32,357 bases of DNA from Planctomycetaceae bacterium (GCA_028284885.1 JANQQW010000233.1:1-32357), one strand, 5' to 3'; positions 18,003 to 26,773 are shown, numbered from the stretch's first letter. Numbers and translations are program-made. Notes: a model not told the origin generated them from the letters alone.

Positions 18003-20432
18003 ATGACTCGCACGGCTCTCACCGCGCTCCTCATCGCCTTCGCCACCGCCCTGCCCGCGGCCGAGCGGACGATCACGTCGATCGAGGTTCACCCGGCCAA
18101 GCTCTCGCTGCAGCACGTTCGCGACTCGCGACGGTTGCTGGTGACCGGAAAGACGGCCGACGGCGAGACCGTCGATCTGACCGGCGAGGCCGAGTTCGTG
18201 CCGGCGTCGAAGGGCGTCGCGGTCGACGAGAACGCGTTCGTCACCCCGCTCGTGGCGGGGGCGACCGAGGTCGTCGTGAAGGTGGCCGGGAAGACGGTCG
18301 AGGTGCCGGTCACGGTCGGCAGCATGGACGAGCGGGCCGTCTCGTTCGTTCGCGAGGTCATGCCCGTGATGAGCAAGGTGGGCTGCAACATGGGCACCTG
18401 CCACGGGGCCCAGGCCGGGAAGAACGGCTTCAAGCTGTCGCTCCGCGGGTACGACCCGTTCTACGACTACCGGGCCCTCATCGACGACGTCTCCGGCCGT
18501 CGGTTCAACCGGGCAAAGCCGAGCCAGTCGCTGATGCTGCTGAAGCCGACGCAGGCGGTCCCGCACGAGGGAGGCTTCCTGTTCGAGGAGGACAGCCGGG
18601 CGTACGCCGTCATCAAGCAGTGGATCGCCGAGGGCTGCAAGTTCGAGAAGGCGACCCGGCCGGTGAAGATCGAGGTGTTCCCGAAGGAACCGGTGCTGGA
18701 ACGGATCGGCGACGCCCAGAGGCACGTGGTGATCGCCCACTACGACGACGGCAGCACGGCCGACGTGACGCGTGACGCCGTCTTCGAGACGACCGACTTC
18801 GAGGTCGCCACCGTCACGAAGGACGGCACGATGACGGCCGTTCGCAAGGGGGACGCCGCCCTGCTCGTCCGCTACGAGGGCCGGTACGCGACCAACCCGG
18901 TCTTCGTGACGGCGGCCGGCGGCCTGCCGGACTACGCCTGGAACGACAGCCCGGAGTTCAACTACGTCGACGCGCACGTCAACGACAAGCTGAAGCGACT
19001 CCGCTCCCTCCCGTCCGGCCTCTGCACCGACGGAGAGTTCGTCCGCCGCATCCACCTGGACCTGACTGGGGTCCCGCCGACGCCGGACGTCGTCCGGGCG
19101 TTCCTCGACGACGAGACGCCGACGCGTGAGAAGCGCGAGAAGCTGATCGACGAGCTGCTCGACAGCCCGGCCTACGCGGACCACTGGTCGCTGAAGTGGG
19201 CGGACCTGTTGATGGCGAACCGGAAGGCGATCACGGAGAAGGGCGTGTGGGCCTTTCGCGGCTGGATTCGCCACCAGGTCGAGACGAACCGGCCGTACGA
19301 CGAGTTCGCCCGCGAGCTGCTCACCGCGAATGGCAACACCTTCGAGAACCCGGCCGCCAACTACTACCGCGTGGCCCGCGAGCCGAAGGTCGTCATGGAG
19401 AACATGACACAGGTCTTCCTGGGCACGCGGTTCATGTGTGCCCAGTGCCACGACCACCCGTTCGAGAAGTGGACCCAGACGCAGTACTACGAGTTGTCCG
19501 CGTTCTTCGCCGGCGTGGGCCGCAAGAAGGCGGCCGACCAGCAGGCCGAGGTAGTCTACCGGCTGGGCAACCCGGTCGCCGTCGTCCACGAGGGGACGAA
19601 CCAACGGGTCGCGGCGAGCTTCCCGTTCGAGCACGACGGGTACGACGCCTCGGAGGAGGTGCTCCGCGACCGGCTCGCCGACTGGCTCGTCGCCCGCGAG
19701 AACCCGCTGTTCGCGAAGAGCATCGTGAACCGCTACTGGAGCTACTTCCTCGGCCGCGGGCTGATCGACCCGGTCGACGACATCCGCGTCAGCAACCCGC
19801 CCTCGAACCCGGCCCTGTTGGACGCCCTCGTGTCGGACTTCGTCGAGAACGGCCACGACCTCAAGCGGCTGATCCGCACGATCGTGACGTCGCACACGTA
19901 CCAGCGCTCGTACGAGACGAACGCCTTCAACGCGGAGGACACGGTCAACCACTCGCACTTCGTGCCACGACGGCTGTCGGCGGAGCAGTTGTACGACGCG
20001 ATCGTGATCGCCACCGACTCCCCGGCGAACATCCCCGGCGTGCCGGTCGGGTTCCGTGCGACGCAGATTCCCGACCCGGCCGTCAAGCTGCCGTTCTTGG
20101 ACATGTTCGGCCGGCCGCCGCGGGAGTCGCCGTGCGAGTGCGAGCGGACCAGCGAGGTGAGCCTGAAGCAGACGCTGAACCTCGTGAACGGCCCGACGGT
20201 CGCGAACGCGGTCGCCCACCCGCAGGGCCGGATCGCGAAGCTGGTCGCCGCGAAGGCGGACCGCGAGACCATCGTGGACGCGATCTACGTCGCCGTGCTC
20301 TGCCGACGCCCGACGGCCGAGGAACTGGCCCGGAACGTGAAGTACTTCGAGACGGTCGGGAACGACTCCGAGGCGGCGCAGGACCTCGTCTGGGCCCTGC
20401 TCAACACGTCCGCGTTCCTGTTCAACCGCTGA
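18003..20432 (+). CDS. Exported Big2-DUF1549-DUF1553 protein with CxxCH-type motifs
   Basis: The 809-residue product has a signal peptide (1 to about 20). A bacterial Ig-like Big2 domain (about 22-105) is followed by a cytochrome-like segment with C128, C133 and H134 (CNMGTCHG), a second Ig-like segment (about 220-305), DUF1549 (about 318-525, containing CAQCHDH with C479, C482 and H483) and DUF1553 (about 560-805, containing NRYWSYFLGRGL and the C-terminal LLNTSAFLFNR). This architecture is typical of planctomycetes and its biochemical role is unknown. The usual DUF1501 partner is not in the window. The start ATG 18003 directly follows a paired-hairpin repeat, and the product ends 17 nt before the convergent J-like gene. 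Confidence 0.92.
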   Translation: MTRTALTALLIAFATALPAAERTITSIEVHPAKLSLQHVRDSRRLLVTGKTADGETVDLTGEAEFVPASKGVAVDENAFVTPLVAGATEVVVKVAGKTVEVPVTVGSMDERAVSFVREVMPVMSKVGCNMGTCHGAQAGKNGFKLSLRGYDPFYDYRALIDDVSGRRFNRAKPSQSLMLLKPTQAVPHEGGFLFEEDSRAYAVIKQWIAEGCKFEKATRPVKIEVFPKEPVLERIGDAQRHVVIAHYDDGSTADVTRDAVFETTDFEVATVTKDGTMTAVRKGDAALLVRYEGRYATNPVFVTAAGGLPDYAWNDSPEFNYVDAHVNDKLKRLRSLPSGLCTDGEFVRRIHLDLTGVPPTPDVVRAFLDDETPTREKREKLIDELLDSPAYADHWSLKWADLLMANRKAITEKGVWAFRGWIRHQVETNRPYDEFARELLTANGNTFENPAANYYRVAREPKVVMENMTQVFLGTRFMCAQCHDHPFEKWTQTQYYELSAFFAGVGRKKAADQQAEVVYRLGNPVAVVHEGTNQRVAASFPFEHDGYDASEEVLRDRLADWLVARENPLFAKSIVNRYWSYFLGRGLIDPVDDIRVSNPPSNPALLDALVSDFVENGHDLKRLIRTIVTSHTYQRSYETNAFNAEDTVNHSHFVPRRLSAEQLYDAIVIATDSPANIPGVPVGFRATQIPDPAVKLPFLDMFGRPPRESPCECERTSEVSLKQTLNLVNGPTVANAVAHPQGRIAKLVAAKADRETIVDAIYVAVLCRRPTAEELARNVKYFETVGNDSEAAQDLVWALLNTSAFLFNR

Positions 20433-20449
20433 CTCGACCGCTCACGAGG

Positions 20450-21478
20450 CTACTTCTTGCTGAAGAAGGCGAAGTAGCAGAACGCGATCGTGGCCGGGCC
20501 GACGACGATGGTCAGCGGCCCGACGAATCCGAAGAACAGCGGCCACCCGATCGACGGGAACAGGACGTAGTTCTCGAGCAGCATCGGGATCATCAGCCCC
20601 CAGCAGGAGAAGATGATGCCGAGCATCGTCTCGTTGCCCGTCGCCTGGGACTGTTCCTGCGGGGCGCTCCGCGGCGAGGTCTTCTTCGCCTTGGGCTCGG
20701 CCTTCGTCTTCCGCTTCTTGCCCTTGGGGGCCGCGTCGTCGGACTCCGACCGAGCGCCGGGGGCGTAGTACTTGGCGATGGCCTGCTGGATCGCCCGTGG
20801 CGTCGCGAGGACGGGACGAACCGGGCAGCCGAACCGCAGCCGGAGTTCCTCCTCGAGCTCGTGAGTCGGCAGGTCGACGCAGGCGAGCAGGAGCACGCCG
20901 CCGTCCTCGAAGAGCGGCAGCACCGAGTTCCGCTTCACCACGTGCCGGGGGACGGCGTCGAGCGTCGCGTCCTCGGGGAGCATGTCCTCGAGATCGACGT
21001 ACGGCAGGCCGAGTTCGACCGCGTACGCCTGGGCGGCGGTCTCCTGATCGACGAGCTCCATCTGGACGACGGCGTCTCGCATGGTGAGGCCGCGGGCCTC
21101 GGCGTAGGCGGTCGCCTCGCGGGCCTGGTCGCGGGTCACGAGCTTCTTCTCGACGAGCGACTTCTCCATCGGCTTGCGGCCGAGCGGGTCGACGTCCTCC
21201 TCGAACTCGCGGCCGAGCGACTCGTCGTAGTCCCGCTTCCGCTCCGGGTCGGTCAGGCAGAGCATCGCCTTGGCGAGCTCGTTCAGCAGGTCCTGCGACT
21301 CGGTGGCGTACTTGCCCGTGGCGTACTTGCGGACGTGGGCGTTCAGCTTCTTGTAGTTCGCCCGGATCCGGTCGGCCTCGTCCTCGAACTGGACGAGCCT
21401 GAGCAGGGCGTAGTTGTCGGGCGGGCGGTCCCCCTCGGGGATGCCGAGCCAGTCCTTGTAGACGTCGATCGTCGCCAC
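20450..21478 (-). CDS. J-like domain / GspE-N (MshEN-like) fusion with C-terminal membrane anchor
   Basis: The 342-residue product has three parts. Residues 5-87 resemble the planctomycete J-like domain (YKDWLGIPEGDRPPDNYALL ... LLNELAKAMLCLTDPERKRDYD), but the HPD tripeptide that activates Hsp70 is missing. Residues about 105-238 match the N-terminal domain of type II secretion ATPases (T2SSE_N/MshEN; helical repeats, then LGLPYVDLED and VLPLFEDGGVLLLACVDL). A Lys/Ala-rich linker (240-280) leads to two hydrophobic helices (285-305 and 311-337). Some MshEN domains bind c-di-GMP through RLG-type motifs, but these are poorly kept here. The gene begins 34 nt after an Hsp70 gene, so the pair probably forms an operon and a membrane-tethered chaperone system. 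Confidence 0.85.
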   Translation of the reverse strand: MATIDVYKDWLGIPEGDRPPDNYALLRLVQFEDEADRIRANYKKLNAHVRKYATGKYATESQDLLNELAKAMLCLTDPERKRDYDESLGREFEEDVDPLGRKPMEKSLVEKKLVTRDQAREATAYAEARGLTMRDAVVQMELVDQETAAQAYAVELGLPYVDLEDMLPEDATLDAVPRHVVKRNSVLPLFEDGGVLLLACVDLPTHELEEELRLRFGCPVRPVLATPRAIQQAIAKYYAPGARSESDDAAPKGKKRKTKAEPKAKKTSPRSAPQEQSQATGNETMLGIIFSCWGLMIPMLLENYVLFPSIGWPLFFGFVGPLTIVVGPATIAFCYFAFFSKK

Positions 21479-21512
21479 GCGTCCTCTCCGCGCGAGTTCC
21501 GGGGCTGGAACT

Positions 21513-23084
21513 CTACTCGACCTTGTAGCCGGCCGCGAGCGTCTCCATGGCGTCGGCCTGCTGGCCGTCGAGTCCGGAGTCGCGGACGATCTCGGCGGAG
21601 GCGGACTTGCCGGCGACCGTGGCCGCCGCGTTGATGCGGCCGCTGCCGTCGTAGCTGTAGGTCACCTCGACCGGGGTCCCCTTGGGGAGGTTCTCCGGCA
21701 GGTCGTACACGCGGAAGTCGCCGATGGAGGTGCAGGCGTCCGGGTCGCTGGCCTCCCCCTCGAGCACGTAGACGTGCACCCGCTTCTGGTTCTCGCTGGT
21801 GGTGACGAACCGCTGGCTGGTGCTCTTGGGGATGGGGGTGTTCCGCGGGATCATGATGTGGTTCAGCTTCCGCGTGCGGTCGTCGGGGTCGGTGATCTTC
21901 ACACCGAGCGAGTGGGAGTTGACGTCCATCGTGTCGACGGCCCGGAGCCGGTTGACGACCGCTTTGCCGAGGTCGGTCTCCTCGCCGCGTGCGCGGGCCT
22001 CGAGGATGGCGGCGTGGATGGCGGCCCCCTGGGCGACGGCCTCCTCCGGACGGACCTCGCGAGAGGGCTCGCGGCCGCCCATCTCGCGGACGAGTTTCTG
22101 CACGACCGGCATGTGCGTCGAACCGCCGATGAGCACGACCTCGTCGAGGTCGCCCGCCGCCACGCCCGCCTGCTGCATGACGAGTTCCAGCGTGTCCCGC
22201 GTCCGCTGCATCAGGTCGGCCGTCATCCGCTCGAAGTCCGCACGGGTCAGCGCCACGGTCAGCGTCTTCCCCTGGTAGTAGACGCTGATCGGCACCTGGG
22301 ACTTGTCGGAGAGCTGCCGCTTCGCGTCCTCGCAGATTTGGCCGAAGTCGAGCAGCGCCTCGGGGTCCTCGCGCGGATCGACCTCGAACTTCCGCAGGAA
22401 CTGCTCGGAGATGTGGTCGACGAGCCGGCGGCTCCAGTCGAGGCCGCCGAGCATGACGTCGCCGTCGGTGGCGAGGACGTTGAAGTTCGTCGGCCCGTAG
22501 CGGACGACGGTAACGTCGAACGTGCCGCCGCCGAGGTCGTAGACGAGCACAGTCCGTTCGCCGTCCATCGAGTCGATCCGGCCCAGTTCGCCCCGCTGCC
22601 ACGCGTAGGCGAGCACGGCGGCGGTCGGCTCGTTGATGATGTCGATCACGTTCAGCCCGGCGATCCGGCCGGCGTCCTGCGTCGCCTTCCGCCGGACGTC
22701 GTTGAAGTAGTACGGCACGGTGATGACGGCGTTCGCGATCGGGCCGATCTCGCGCTCGGCGTCCTGCTTCAGCTTCTTCAGGATGAGCGCCGAGATGAAC
22801 TCCGGCGTGAGCCGCTTGTTCTGGTAGACGACGTGGAAGTCCTTGTCGCCCATGCGGCGTTTGACGGCCTCGACGATCCGCTGCGGATCCTCGATGGAGA
22901 TGCGCTCGAACGACGGGCCGACCATCACGTTGCCCTCGTCGCCGAGGAGGACGACGGACGGGGTGATGGCACGACCGTCGGAGTTCTGGACGACCTCGGG
23001 CTCGCCCTGCTCGTTGATCCGGGAGATCGCCGAGTAGGTGGTGCCGAGGTCGATCCCGACCGTCTGCCCGTCGAGAAACTTCAT
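21513..23084 (-). CDS. Hsp70-family chaperone without C-terminal lid (DnaK-like)
   Basis: The 523-residue product compares with about 640 for DnaK. Hsp70 signatures are clear: GIDLGTTYSA (10-19), AVITVPYYFND (119-129), DLGGGTFDV (183-191) and VLIGGSTHMP in subdomain IIB. A short beta-type substrate-binding domain follows (SHSLGVKI, IPRNTPIP, then a strand-rich end). There is no alpha-helical lid and no acidic DnaK tail, as in HscC-like or other minor Hsp70s. Start ATG 23084 has AAGG 9 nt upstream on the minus strand. The next gene encodes a J-like membrane protein, 34 nt away. A promoter candidate lies at 23215-23243. It probably works with that partner rather than as the housekeeping DnaK. 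Confidence 0.9.
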   Translation of the reverse strand: MKFLDGQTVGIDLGTTYSAISRINEQGEPEVVQNSDGRAITPSVVLLGDEGNVMVGPSFERISIEDPQRIVEAVKRRMGDKDFHVVYQNKRLTPEFISALILKKLKQDAEREIGPIANAVITVPYYFNDVRRKATQDAGRIAGLNVIDIINEPTAAVLAYAWQRGELGRIDSMDGERTVLVYDLGGGTFDVTVVRYGPTNFNVLATDGDVMLGGLDWSRRLVDHISEQFLRKFEVDPREDPEALLDFGQICEDAKRQLSDKSQVPISVYYQGKTLTVALTRADFERMTADLMQRTRDTLELVMQQAGVAAGDLDEVVLIGGSTHMPVVQKLVREMGGREPSREVRPEEAVAQGAAIHAAILEARARGEETDLGKAVVNRLRAVDTMDVNSHSLGVKITDPDDRTRKLNHIMIPRNTPIPKSTSQRFVTTSENQKRVHVYVLEGEASDPDACTSIGDFRVYDLPENLPKGTPVEVTYSYDGSGRINAAATVAGKSASAEIVRDSGLDGQQADAMETLAAGYKVE

Positions 23085-23406
23085 TGTCCGTACCCTTGGG
23101 TCAGGCGTGATTCGCTGGAGCGTCCGGGACGCCCTGCGGGGCCGAGCGGTGGTGCCACGAGGCGACGATGCAGGAAACGACTCCACGCGAGAGTCGAGCA
23201 CCGTCGAGTCCCCGATTCTGAGGTCCGCGCCGACCGGAATCAAGGAGTCGAATCGGTCGCTCGAACGGCGATTCGGCTATTCAGGAGCGGACGCGACGAC
23301 CCGGAGCGACCGCGGTCCGGTTGCAGTCGTGTCGTGGTTCGGACATCCTGTCGGCGTGTTGAATCTCGTGCCGATCATCCGCGTCCGCCCTGTCGGGAGA
23401 AGCGCC
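23085..23406. other. 322-nt divergent intergenic region (Hsp70 / PQQ-propeller)
   Basis: It contains a minus-strand promoter candidate (23215-23243) and a small inverted repeat CGACTC-N7-GAGTCG (23178-23196). No CIRCE element (TTAGCACTC-N9-GAGTGCTAA) is present, so there is no sign of HrcA control of the Hsp70 gene. No convincing promoter for the plus-strand gene was found. Confidence 0.6.
23215..23243 (-). promoter_or_regulatory. Candidate promoter of the Hsp70 / J-like operon
   Basis: On the minus strand TTGATT (23238-23243) and CAGAAT (23215-23220) are separated by exactly 17 nt, each matching the sigma70 consensus at 4 of 6. The leader would be about 125 nt. Confidence 0.4.
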
Positions 23407-24624
23407 GTGACGAACGTCCGCCTGCCTGTTTGCCTGCTCGTGTTCGCCTTCGCGACGAGCGCCGCGGTCGGCGAGGACTGGTCGCGGTTCCGGGGCCCGA
23501 ACGGGACCGGCACGAGCGACCTGAAGGGACTCCCCACCGCGTGGTCGGCCTCCGACTACGACTGGAACGTCGAGCTGCCGGGCATCGGACACGCGGCCCC
23601 GATCGTGGTGGGCGACCGGCTGTTCGTGACCTCCGCCGAGGAGGAGGGGGCGCTGCGGTACCTGTTCTGCTTGGACGTCGAGTCCGGCGAGCCTCGGTGG
23701 GTCCGGACGATCGGGCTGGACCGCAGCCACAAGCACGCCAAGAACAGCTGGGCCAGCAGCACGCCCTGCGCAGACGAGGAACGGGTCTACGTCGTCTTCG
23801 CCGACGTGGCGAACTACACGATGGCGGCGTACGACCACGACGGCGAGCTCGTCTGGCGGAAGCGGCTCGGCCGGTTCGAGAGCCAGCACGGCCAAGGGGT
23901 CTCGCCGATCCTCTTCGAGGATCTCGTCATCCTGCCGAACGACCAGAAGGGGGCGAGCTCGGTCTTCGCCCTCGACAAACGGACCGGCGACGTCCGCTGG
24001 AGCATCCTCCGCCACGTCCGGCGGACCTCCTACGCGACGCCCATGCTGACCGAGGTGGACGGCGAGCCGCGGCTGATCTGCGTCAGCGGGGCGAGCGGCG
24101 TCTCCAGCATCGACCCGCGGACGGGCAAGGTGTTCTGGTCGACCGATGAGTTCCCGCTCCGCACGGTCGCCTCACCGGTCCGGGTCGGCGACCTCGTCGT
24201 CGCCTCGTGCGGTCAGGGTGGCCGCGGCGGTGTGCTGCAACGTGGCGTCGACGTGCGGACCGGCAAGGTCGTCTGGGAACGGGAGCGCGAACTCCCCTAC
24301 GTGCCCACGCCGATCGTGCGGGGCAAGTACCTCTACAACTGGACGGACAAAGGCGTCGTCGCGTGCGTGGACGGCACGAACGGGGAGACCGTCTGGAAGG
24401 AACGCGTGGGCGGCGACTACAGCGGCTCGCCGGTCTGCGTGGACGACAAGCTGTACGCCGTCAGCGAGCGGGGCGAGGTCGTCGTGGTGGCGGCGAAGCC
24501 GGAGTTCGAGTCGCTGGGGACGACCTCCCTCGGCGACAACTGTCACTCGACGCCGGCCGTCGCGAACGGTCGGCTGTTCCTGCGGACGTACTACCGTCTG
24601 GCGTCCCTGCCGGCGCAGAAGTAG
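23407..24624 (+). CDS. Exported PQQ-like beta-propeller protein
   Basis: The 405-residue product has a signal peptide (1 to about 22) followed by DWSRFRGPNGTGTS, the characteristic start of planctomycete PQQ-binding-like (YVTN/BamB-type) propeller proteins. Blade motifs recur: LFCLDVESGEPRWVRTIG, VFALDKRTGDVRWS, VSSIDPRTGKVFWST, GVDVRTGKVVWERE and VACVDGTNGETVWKE. These are the D-x-x-[TS]-G-x-x-x-W repeats of the PQQ-like fold. No enzymatic domain is attached, so it may be a scaffold or an outer-surface protein. GTG 23407 was chosen because GGGAGAAG precedes it by 4-5 nt and it starts the signal peptide. The open frame extends upstream but without secretory character. Confidence 0.9.
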   Translation: MTNVRLPVCLLVFAFATSAAVGEDWSRFRGPNGTGTSDLKGLPTAWSASDYDWNVELPGIGHAAPIVVGDRLFVTSAEEEGALRYLFCLDVESGEPRWVRTIGLDRSHKHAKNSWASSTPCADEERVYVVFADVANYTMAAYDHDGELVWRKRLGRFESQHGQGVSPILFEDLVILPNDQKGASSVFALDKRTGDVRWSILRHVRRTSYATPMLTEVDGEPRLICVSGASGVSSIDPRTGKVFWSTDEFPLRTVASPVRVGDLVVASCGQGGRGGVLQRGVDVRTGKVVWERERELPYVPTPIVRGKYLYNWTDKGVVACVDGTNGETVWKERVGGDYSGSPVCVDDKLYAVSERGEVVVVAAKPEFESLGTTSLGDNCHSTPAVANGRLFLRTYYRLASLPAQK

Positions 24625-24694
24625 GATGCTGGGCGTGCTCGGACGACGAGCACGGCGGGCCAACGAGGAGTTCCGCCCCGTTCGGGGCCGCGGT

Positions 24695-24715
24695 TCGCGA
24701 CCGTCGGGGTCGCGA
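24695..24715. terminator. Hairpin between PQQ-propeller and zinc-ribbon genes
   Basis: TCGCGACC and GGTCGCGA form a perfect 8-bp GC-rich stem with a 5-nt loop, 70 nt after the propeller stop. There is no T-tract. It may end or attenuate transcription. Confidence 0.4.
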
Positions 24716-24772
24716 CACGAGGGACGAGCCGGTTCTCGGCCGTCCGTTGGTTCATCGCCGACAGGAGAAGCC

Positions 24773-25213
24773 ATGCCCGCGTGGCCCGGTGGTCCGTGCC
24801 CGTCCTGCGGTCTGGACGTCCCCGCGAACGTCGTCCGATGCCCCGAGTGCCGGGACCTCCTCAACGACAGTCTCGACTGCGACAGCGTCGAGATTCCCGC
24901 ATTCGTCCCGCTCCGGGAGATTCCCACGATGTACGAGGTCACCGCGTCCGGGCACTACTGCAGCTGCCCCTCCTGTCACAAGGAACTGCGGATCGCCCAC
25001 AAGTACGCCGGCGTCCAGGTGCAGTGCAAGTTCTGCGACCAGCCGTTCGTGTTCGCGCTGACCGACCCAGGCATCACGGTGACGGCCCACTACTTCGACT
25101 GCCCCCACTGCCAGAAGGAACTGCGCGTGGCGCCGAAGTACGTGGGGGCCGAGGTCAGCTGCAAGTTCTGCAACGGCCTGATCCGTCCGGTCGAGCGGAT
25201 CGCCCAAGGGTGA
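24773..25213 (+). CDS. Small protein with three CxxC...CxxC zinc ribbons
   Basis: The 146-residue product has three zinc-ribbon units. The first is CPSC ... CPEC (residues 9-26). The second and third are near copies of each other: CPSC-HKELRIAHKYAGVQVQ-CKFC and CPHC-QKELRVAPKYVGAEVS-CKFC. The latter two resemble MJ0042-type or zinc-finger-like ribbons often found at the N-termini of planctomycete membrane proteins. Here they stand alone, without a membrane segment or catalytic domain. The start ATG 24773 follows AGGAGAAG closely, a strong ribosome-binding site. It is probably an RNA-, DNA- or protein-binding adaptor; the function is unknown. It converges with the ferredoxin gene. Confidence 0.85.
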   Translation: MPAWPGGPCPSCGLDVPANVVRCPECRDLLNDSLDCDSVEIPAFVPLREIPTMYEVTASGHYCSCPSCHKELRIAHKYAGVQVQCKFCDQPFVFALTDPGITVTAHYFDCPHCQKELRVAPKYVGAEVSCKFCNGLIRPVERIAQG

Positions 25214-25251
25214 CGGGCCGTCGCTCGGTGAATTCCGACGGAGCAAATGCG

Positions 25252-25289
25252 AACCGCACCCGTCGGCCTGACGACCAACGAGTGCGGTT
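25252..25289. terminator. Stem-loop between convergent zinc-ribbon and ferredoxin genes
   Basis: AACCGCAC (25252-25259) and GTGCGGTT (25282-25289) form a perfect 8-bp stem, with a smaller GTCG/CGAC stem in the loop. It lies in the 102-nt gap between two converging genes and would fit a bidirectional terminator. Confidence 0.45.
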
Positions 25290-25315
25290 GACGGATTCGG
25301 CGACGCTCAGCCGGT

Positions 25316-25618
25316 TCAGCTGGCGGCGGCACACTCGCCGCCGGTCTCGGCGAGCGAGGTCTTCTTCTCTGTGATGACGGGACAGTCGGGAGCGAGGTCC
25401 GCGTTCAGCTGCGTGTAGCCGGCCCACTGCTCGGGCAGGTTGTCCTCGTGGAAGATCGCCTCGACGGGGCACTCCGGCACGCAGGCCTCACAGTCGATGC
25501 ACTCGTCCGGGTGGATGTACAGCATCGACTGGGCCTCGTAGAAGCACTCCACGGGGCAGACCACGACGCAGTCCGTGTACTTGCAGTTGAAGCACGGCTC
25601 GGCAACCACGTGAGTCAT
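25316..25618 (-). CDS. fdxA: 7Fe ferredoxin ([3Fe-4S][4Fe-4S])
   Basis: The 100-residue product starts with MTHVV...[18 protein letters not shown] and continues [21 protein letters not shown]. The cysteine pattern equals that of Azotobacter-type FdI/FdxA. C9, C17 and C50 would bind the [3Fe-4S] cluster and C21, C40, C43 and C46 the [4Fe-4S] cluster, with the extra C12 and C25 also conserved. It is a low-potential cytoplasmic electron carrier. The partner is not indicated by the neighbours. The C-terminal tail (Lys/Ala-rich, residues 84-100) is not part of the fold. A good promoter candidate precedes it on the minus strand (25744-25772), giving a leader of about 120 nt. Confidence 0.93.
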   Translation of the reverse strand: MTHVVAEPCFNCKYTDCVVVCPVECFYEAQSMLYIHPDECIDCEACVPECPVEAIFHEDNLPEQWAGYTQLNADLAPDCPVITEKKTSLAETGGECAAAS

Positions 25619-25743
25619 TCGTCCACCTTTCTCCTGCGAAAGCAGCTTTCGACGCGACGGATATGGAATCGAAGTGTTGAGTCCCTCGGGTCCGGCGCGG
25701 CGAACGCGGGTCGTCGCAGGGCCCCGTCCCTCAATCGAGCGGC

Positions 25744-25772
25744 ATCGTAAAACCGCCAAACGAGGGTGTCAA
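25744..25772 (-). promoter_or_regulatory. Candidate sigma70 promoter of the ferredoxin gene
   Basis: On the minus strand a perfect TTGACA (25767-25772) and TACGAT (25744-25749) are exactly 17 nt apart. A CACGTG palindrome (25774-25779) lies directly upstream of the -35 box. Confidence 0.6.
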
Positions 25773-25951
25773 GCACGTGGTTCGAGAGACAAACCGAGTT
25801 CTCGTCAAAGGTAACGATCGACGCTGACGCCTCTCGGACGTGCGAATCGCCCTGTCCGACACCGACGTTTCCGACTAGATTCCGCCGCCTGCCTCGCCGA
25901 ACCACTCCCACCCGGGGCAGGTCGTTCGACGCAGAAGTCCGTCGTCGCCCA

Positions 25952-25980
25952 TTGCCCGCGGGTCGACGGCGGGCGATAAT
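25952..25980 (+). promoter_or_regulatory. Candidate promoter of the sigma factor gene
   Basis: TTGCCC (25952-25957) and GATAAT (25975-25980, 5 of 6) are exactly 17 nt apart, about 87 nt before the GTG start. Confidence 0.45.
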
Positions 25981-26066
25981 GACTCGACGGTGAACACGCG
26001 GCCTCGCTCGTGCGACGCTCCGTGGCCGTCCTCGACCGCGGCCAAGACGCCCGTGGAGGTCCCCCC

Positions 26067-26651
26067 GTGACGTTGACCCAGATCGATCGCAGCCTGCTCG
26101 ATCGGTGTATCGCCAACGAGCGGGGCGCGTGGCGCGACTTCGTCGACCGGTTCATCGGCCTCTTCGTTCACGTGGTCAACCACACGGCCCACGCCCGCAG
26201 CGTCCGCCTCACCCCTGAGCTCGTCGACGACCTCTGCGCGGAGATCTTCCTCGCCGTCGTCGCGTCCGACTACCGAGTGCTCCGCGACTTCCGCGGGGAG
26301 TCCTCGCTGGCGACGTACCTCGCCGTGGTCGCCCGGCGAATCGCCGTGAAGGAGATGAGCAAACGTCGCATGGCCGAGGCGCTCGGCCACGTCAGCGCGT
26401 CCGGCTCCGGTTCCCAGCCCCGGCCCGAGACCGAGTCCGCGGCGGAGCAGAGCCGCGTCGACGACCGGGACGAGGTCGAGTCGATGCTCCGCGGTCTCGA
26501 CGAACGCGAGGCGAACATCGTACGGATGTACCACCTCGAGGGTCGGTCCTACCAGGAGATCGGCGAAGCGGTCGGCGTGCCGGAGAACACCGTGGGCTCG
26601 ACGTTGTCACGGGCTCGCAAACGCCTGCGGAGCCGACCGGTTCGTTCCTGA
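26067..26651 (+). CDS. ECF-like RNA polymerase sigma factor
   Basis: The 194-residue product has a sigma2 region (about 10-95, with [13 protein letters not shown] and [19 protein letters not shown]), a variable acidic linker (about 105-135) and a sigma4 region (about 138-190, with [20 protein letters not shown] and [25 protein letters not shown], a helix-turn-helix). Such factors direct RNA polymerase to a small regulon. No anti-sigma gene is adjacent; the next gene is an FHA-sigma54 activator. GTG 26067 was chosen because GGAGG lies 8 nt upstream. Confidence 0.92.
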   Translation: MTLTQIDRSLLDRCIANERGAWRDFVDRFIGLFVHVVNHTAHARSVRLTPELVDDLCAEIFLAVVASDYRVLRDFRGESSLATYLAVVARRIAVKEMSKRRMAEALGHVSASGSGSQPRPETESAAEQSRVDDRDEVESMLRGLDEREANIVRMYHLEGRSYQEIGEAVGVPENTVGSTLSRARKRLRSRPVRS

Positions 26652-26773
26652 GCGGGGCGAAGTCGGTCCTTGCCGTTTCGAACGTCGCGGGGATAGGATC
26701 GCAACGTCCTGCCCCGTTGGACCGAGCCCTGTGCCGCCGGCCCGGCTTCGCACTCCACCCCACACCGTCTCCC

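Larger units (their letters stand above)
25619..26066. other. 448-nt divergent intergenic region (ferredoxin / sigma factor)
   Basis: It contains two well-formed promoter candidates: minus strand 25744-25772 for the ferredoxin gene and plus strand 25952-25980 for the sigma factor gene. It also has an A/T-richer stretch near 25740-25820. No coding frame with convincing start and composition was seen. Confidence 0.6.

Noticed and set aside
23178..23196. Inverted repeat upstream of the Hsp70 gene as a possible CIRCE element
   Set aside because: The arms (CGACTC / GAGTCG, 7-nt spacer) do not match the CIRCE consensus in sequence or spacing.
24207..25061. Plus-strand frame covering the end of the PQQ-propeller gene and the zinc-ribbon gene
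   Set aside because: It is a shadow frame with Arg-rich composition, and the two overlapping genes are well supported.
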